Assembly: GCA_934155645.1 (NCBI GenBank)
Contig: CAKPHC010000003.1
Location: forward strand, 105,702 to 169,701
Length of the DNA: 64,000 nucleotides
Direction: 5' to 3'
Source of the DNA: an uncultured Bacilli bacterium
GTDB taxonomy: Bacteria; Bacillota_I; Bacilli_A; RF39; UBA660
Part shown: in pieces, positions 62,360 through 64,000 of the stretch
How positions within the stretch are numbered: position 1 is the first letter of the stretch
Layout: every line of letters begins with the position of its first letter
The notes under the pieces: model-generated
The model's database searches: none
What the model saw: the letters and a program-made list of their open reading frames with translations, nothing else
Told to the model about the DNA's origin: nothing
Program-made: the position numbers and the translations under genes

Positions 62360-64000
62360 TTAGTTAACTTTTATAACATACGGATTATTAAGAGTTCCGT
62401 TTCCTCCATCAATGATTTCTGCAGTAGATTTCAGATTGATAACAGGGCGCACGACACGACCGTTGTCGACGCTGCTGCCACCCACATCACCATCGCCAAC
62501 GACATCCCACACGAGAGCGCTAGAGGCAGAGCAGAAGGGCGACATTGCCCAGAAATAAACTCCATTTACTAAATAATAATTTGAACTAGTTTGATGAAAC
62601 ACACCCCCAGCATAAGCTACTTCATCTGCTGTTATCAATCCAATCGGATATGTTAACGCTTTATTCCCTTTAGTTGCGGATTTTGTTGTATATAAATCAT
62701 TACTTTGTGGGCATTTAAATTGTGGTATTTTATTATCACCTAGTCTTCCATATGCACCATAATCAGTATATGTTGCTCCTATTCCAGTTCCACTCGATAA
62801 ACTTCTATCTCCACAAAAACCTGAATCTGCTAATAGTGATGAATAACTAGTTAAATTATTTTGATACCATGTATCTATCATTGTTTTTATTGTACTTGAA
62901 TTAGTGTTTGTATGCGTTGCTGCATATGTTGTTGAACCAGCAGTCCCATACATATATCCTACATGGGCATTGTCAGTATTTGTGCTATTAAATGCACTTT
63001 TTCCTATTGAATCTTGTTTAATTAGTCTTACACTACCATCTTCATTTATTCTTACTATGCGCCATAATTCGTTGGCAGAAGCCCAAGTAGCTTTTTCATT
63101 TATCCAAGTTCCACCCATAGATGTACAAATTGATTCTGTTGCACCCGCTCCAACTCCATATTGCCCACTTAAAGTACAGATATTGCTAGATAAACACTCC
63201 TGTTCGGATGTAACTTCTCTAAAACTTTCACTACTTAATTCCGCATATATGACACTAGAACCATTATAAGTACATGCTTTGCTTTGAGATGGTAAAGCTA
63301 CATAATTGTTTTCTACTGCTCCTCTAAAGTAATATGTTGTTTTATTATCTTCGGTATTTGTGTTTGTATAATATAATCCTTTGCCATTTGTATCACTACT
63401 TATTTGTGAGAAATCTATATTTGTATCGCTTTGGGCCTTGTTGTCTTTTAATATTACTGCTGCTAATCTAGCTGTTTTGATTGTTGGATTTTCTGGTGTT
63501 ATTGTTTGACTTACGTCTTGTACATAATTAATATTAATTGTTAATATACTATCAGTTAAAGCTGGTTGTATTGTTATTGATTCATCATAACTTATTGTTA
63601 CATTAAAAGTTGTTGTTGTTGACTTTGCTAATTTATCTCCTTTTTTAATACCAGATATTTCAAACTTAATTGCATCACTTCCCGTTTCACTTGCTGTTAT
63701 ATCATTTATTATCGCATCTAATGTTCCTTGGTTCGCTACTGTTATTTTATAGACTATCTTGTCACCTGGACTCGTTAAATCTACATTAAAGGTTGCATTT
63801 GTTCCTTCGGCTGTTGGGACTTTGGTAATAGTTACTCCGCTTGTTTTAGATACTTCTTCTATTTTAGTAAATAGTACTTTCCAAGTTGAAGTAATATTTG
63901 CTGTACCATTTATTGTTAAGTTTGTTGCAAATGCTGCATATCCTATTGCCATTACACATATTAAACAGCACATCGTTATCATAATTATTTTCTTACTCTT
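62360..64000 (-). CDS. large secreted protein with TasA-like N-terminus and DGR-like variable C-terminus, 5' end outside window
   Basis: At least 546 residues; the frame is open to the window edge (KSKKIIMITMCCLICVMAIG) and probably lacks only a few codons. The N-terminal signal and YAAFATNLTINGTANITSTW match the proteins at 50.6-51.7 kb, with a TasA/camelysin-like domain to about 170. The second half (LYYTNTNTEDNKTTYYFRGA, WRIVRINEDGSVRLI, PIGLITADEVAYAGG, YFWAMSP) resembles a DUF6273/C-type-lectin fold. The last variable stretch before VVRPVINLKSTAEI is encoded by GC-rich DNA whose variable codons almost all end in C or T. A hypervariable surface adhesin is the best reading. Confidence 0.75.
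   Translation of the reverse strand, partial: KSKKIIMITMCCLICVMAIGYAAFATNLTINGTANITSTWKVLFTKIEEVSKTSGVTITKVPTAEGTNATFNVDLTSPGDKIVYKITVANQGTLDAIINDITASETGSDAIKFEISGIKKGDKLAKSTTTTFNVTISYDESITIQPALTDSILTININYVQDVSQTITPENPTIKTARLAAVILKDNKAQSDTNIDFSQISSDTNGKGLYYTNTNTEDNKTTYYFRGAVENNYVALPSQSKACTYNGSSVIYAELSSESFREVTSEQECLSSNICTLSGQYGVGAGATESICTSMGGTWINEKATWASANELWRIVRINEDGSVRLIKQDSIGKSAFNSTNTDNAHVGYMYGTAGSTTYAATHTNTNSSTIKTMIDTWYQNNLTSYSSLLADSGFCGDRSLSSGTGIGATYTDYGAYGRLGDNKIPQFKCPQSNDLYTTKSATKGNKALTYPIGLITADEVAYAGGVFHQTSSNYYLVNGVYFWAMSPFCSASSALVWDVVGDGDVGGSSVDNGRVVRPVINLKSTAEIIDGGNGTLNNPYVIKVN

Noticed and set aside
1..64000. Mycoplasma-type genetic code (TGA = Trp)
   Set aside because: prp ends with TGA at the expected length, and Trp residues are encoded by TGG throughout.

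Overview
The window is very AT-rich and densely coded, and reads like a chromosome segment of a low-GC Firmicute close to the Bacilli/Erysipelotrichia/Mollicutes boundary, probably an uncultured gut-type lineage (inference). TGA serves as a stop (prp ends ATG CGA TGA) and Trp is TGG, so this is not the mycoplasma code. Several blocks keep Bacillus-like order: tkt-sirA-yneF, rplU-prp-rpmA-obg, xseA-xseB, hrcA-grpE-dnaK-dnaJ and xerD-deoB. Four genes of sporulation families (sirA, spoIVB, spoIIM, spoVB) are present.

Layout. 1-5.6 kb: 3' part of rsmD, a pilin-like surface protein, a TIM44-like/SPFH zinc-ribbon membrane pair, a membrane-anchored protein, rnhC. 5.7-9.1 kb: tRNA-Met and tRNA-Leu, then an accessory-looking block (SGNH-like protein, a structured intergenic region, two unknown proteins). 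9.2-13.9 kb: a paralogue of the 3.8-kb protein, tkt, sirA-like, yneF, folD. 13.9-17.0 kb: an ABC exporter operon behind a promoter-proximal terminator hairpin. 17.0-23.9 kb: L21/Prp/L27/Obg, NusB, XseA/XseB, SpoIVB. 23.9-27.6 kb: a 28-codon leader peptide plus attenuator before an ABC exporter, then a T-box and tyrS. 27.6-35.4 kb: the HrcA-controlled chaperone operon with two CIRCE-like operators, pepF, dnaJ, and rarA on the other strand.

35.4-42.1 kb: a compact type II-A CRISPR-Cas locus: cas9 (1058 aa, SaCas9-like), tracrRNA, cas1, cas2, a long (StCsn2-type) csn2 that appears to start at ATA, and an array of 13 repeats. cas9 has a strong intrinsic-terminator hairpin in its own leader. tracrRNA has its own promoter overlapping the cas9 stop codon, and its terminator ends five bases before the cas1 start. 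A small promoter-plus-terminator RNA unit follows the array, then xerD and deoB. 44.6-47.2 kb: a DUF1540 protein, a 730-bp empty AT-rich stretch, an XRE-type regulator with a palindromic divergent promoter, and a second inverted array with the same repeat.

47.2-62 kb: mostly minus-strand housekeeping genes (mnmA, mtaB, rsmE, miaA, mutL, uvrC) mixed with spoIIM, spoVB and two secreted TasA/camelysin-like proteins, then a polysaccharide deacetylase and a YigZ-family gene. 62-64 kb: a large secreted protein whose C-terminal ~100 bp are strikingly GC-rich and resemble the variable repeat of a diversity-generating retroelement. A detached second copy of that 3' end and a perfect 11-bp hairpin lie just downstream. 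No reverse transcriptase is visible in the window.

The points most worth attention are the cas9 leader attenuator and the same 11-mer in the ABC-exporter leader, the tracrRNA/cas1 junction, the ATA-started csn2, the leader-peptide attenuator at 23.9 kb, and the DGR-like variable region at 62.4 kb.
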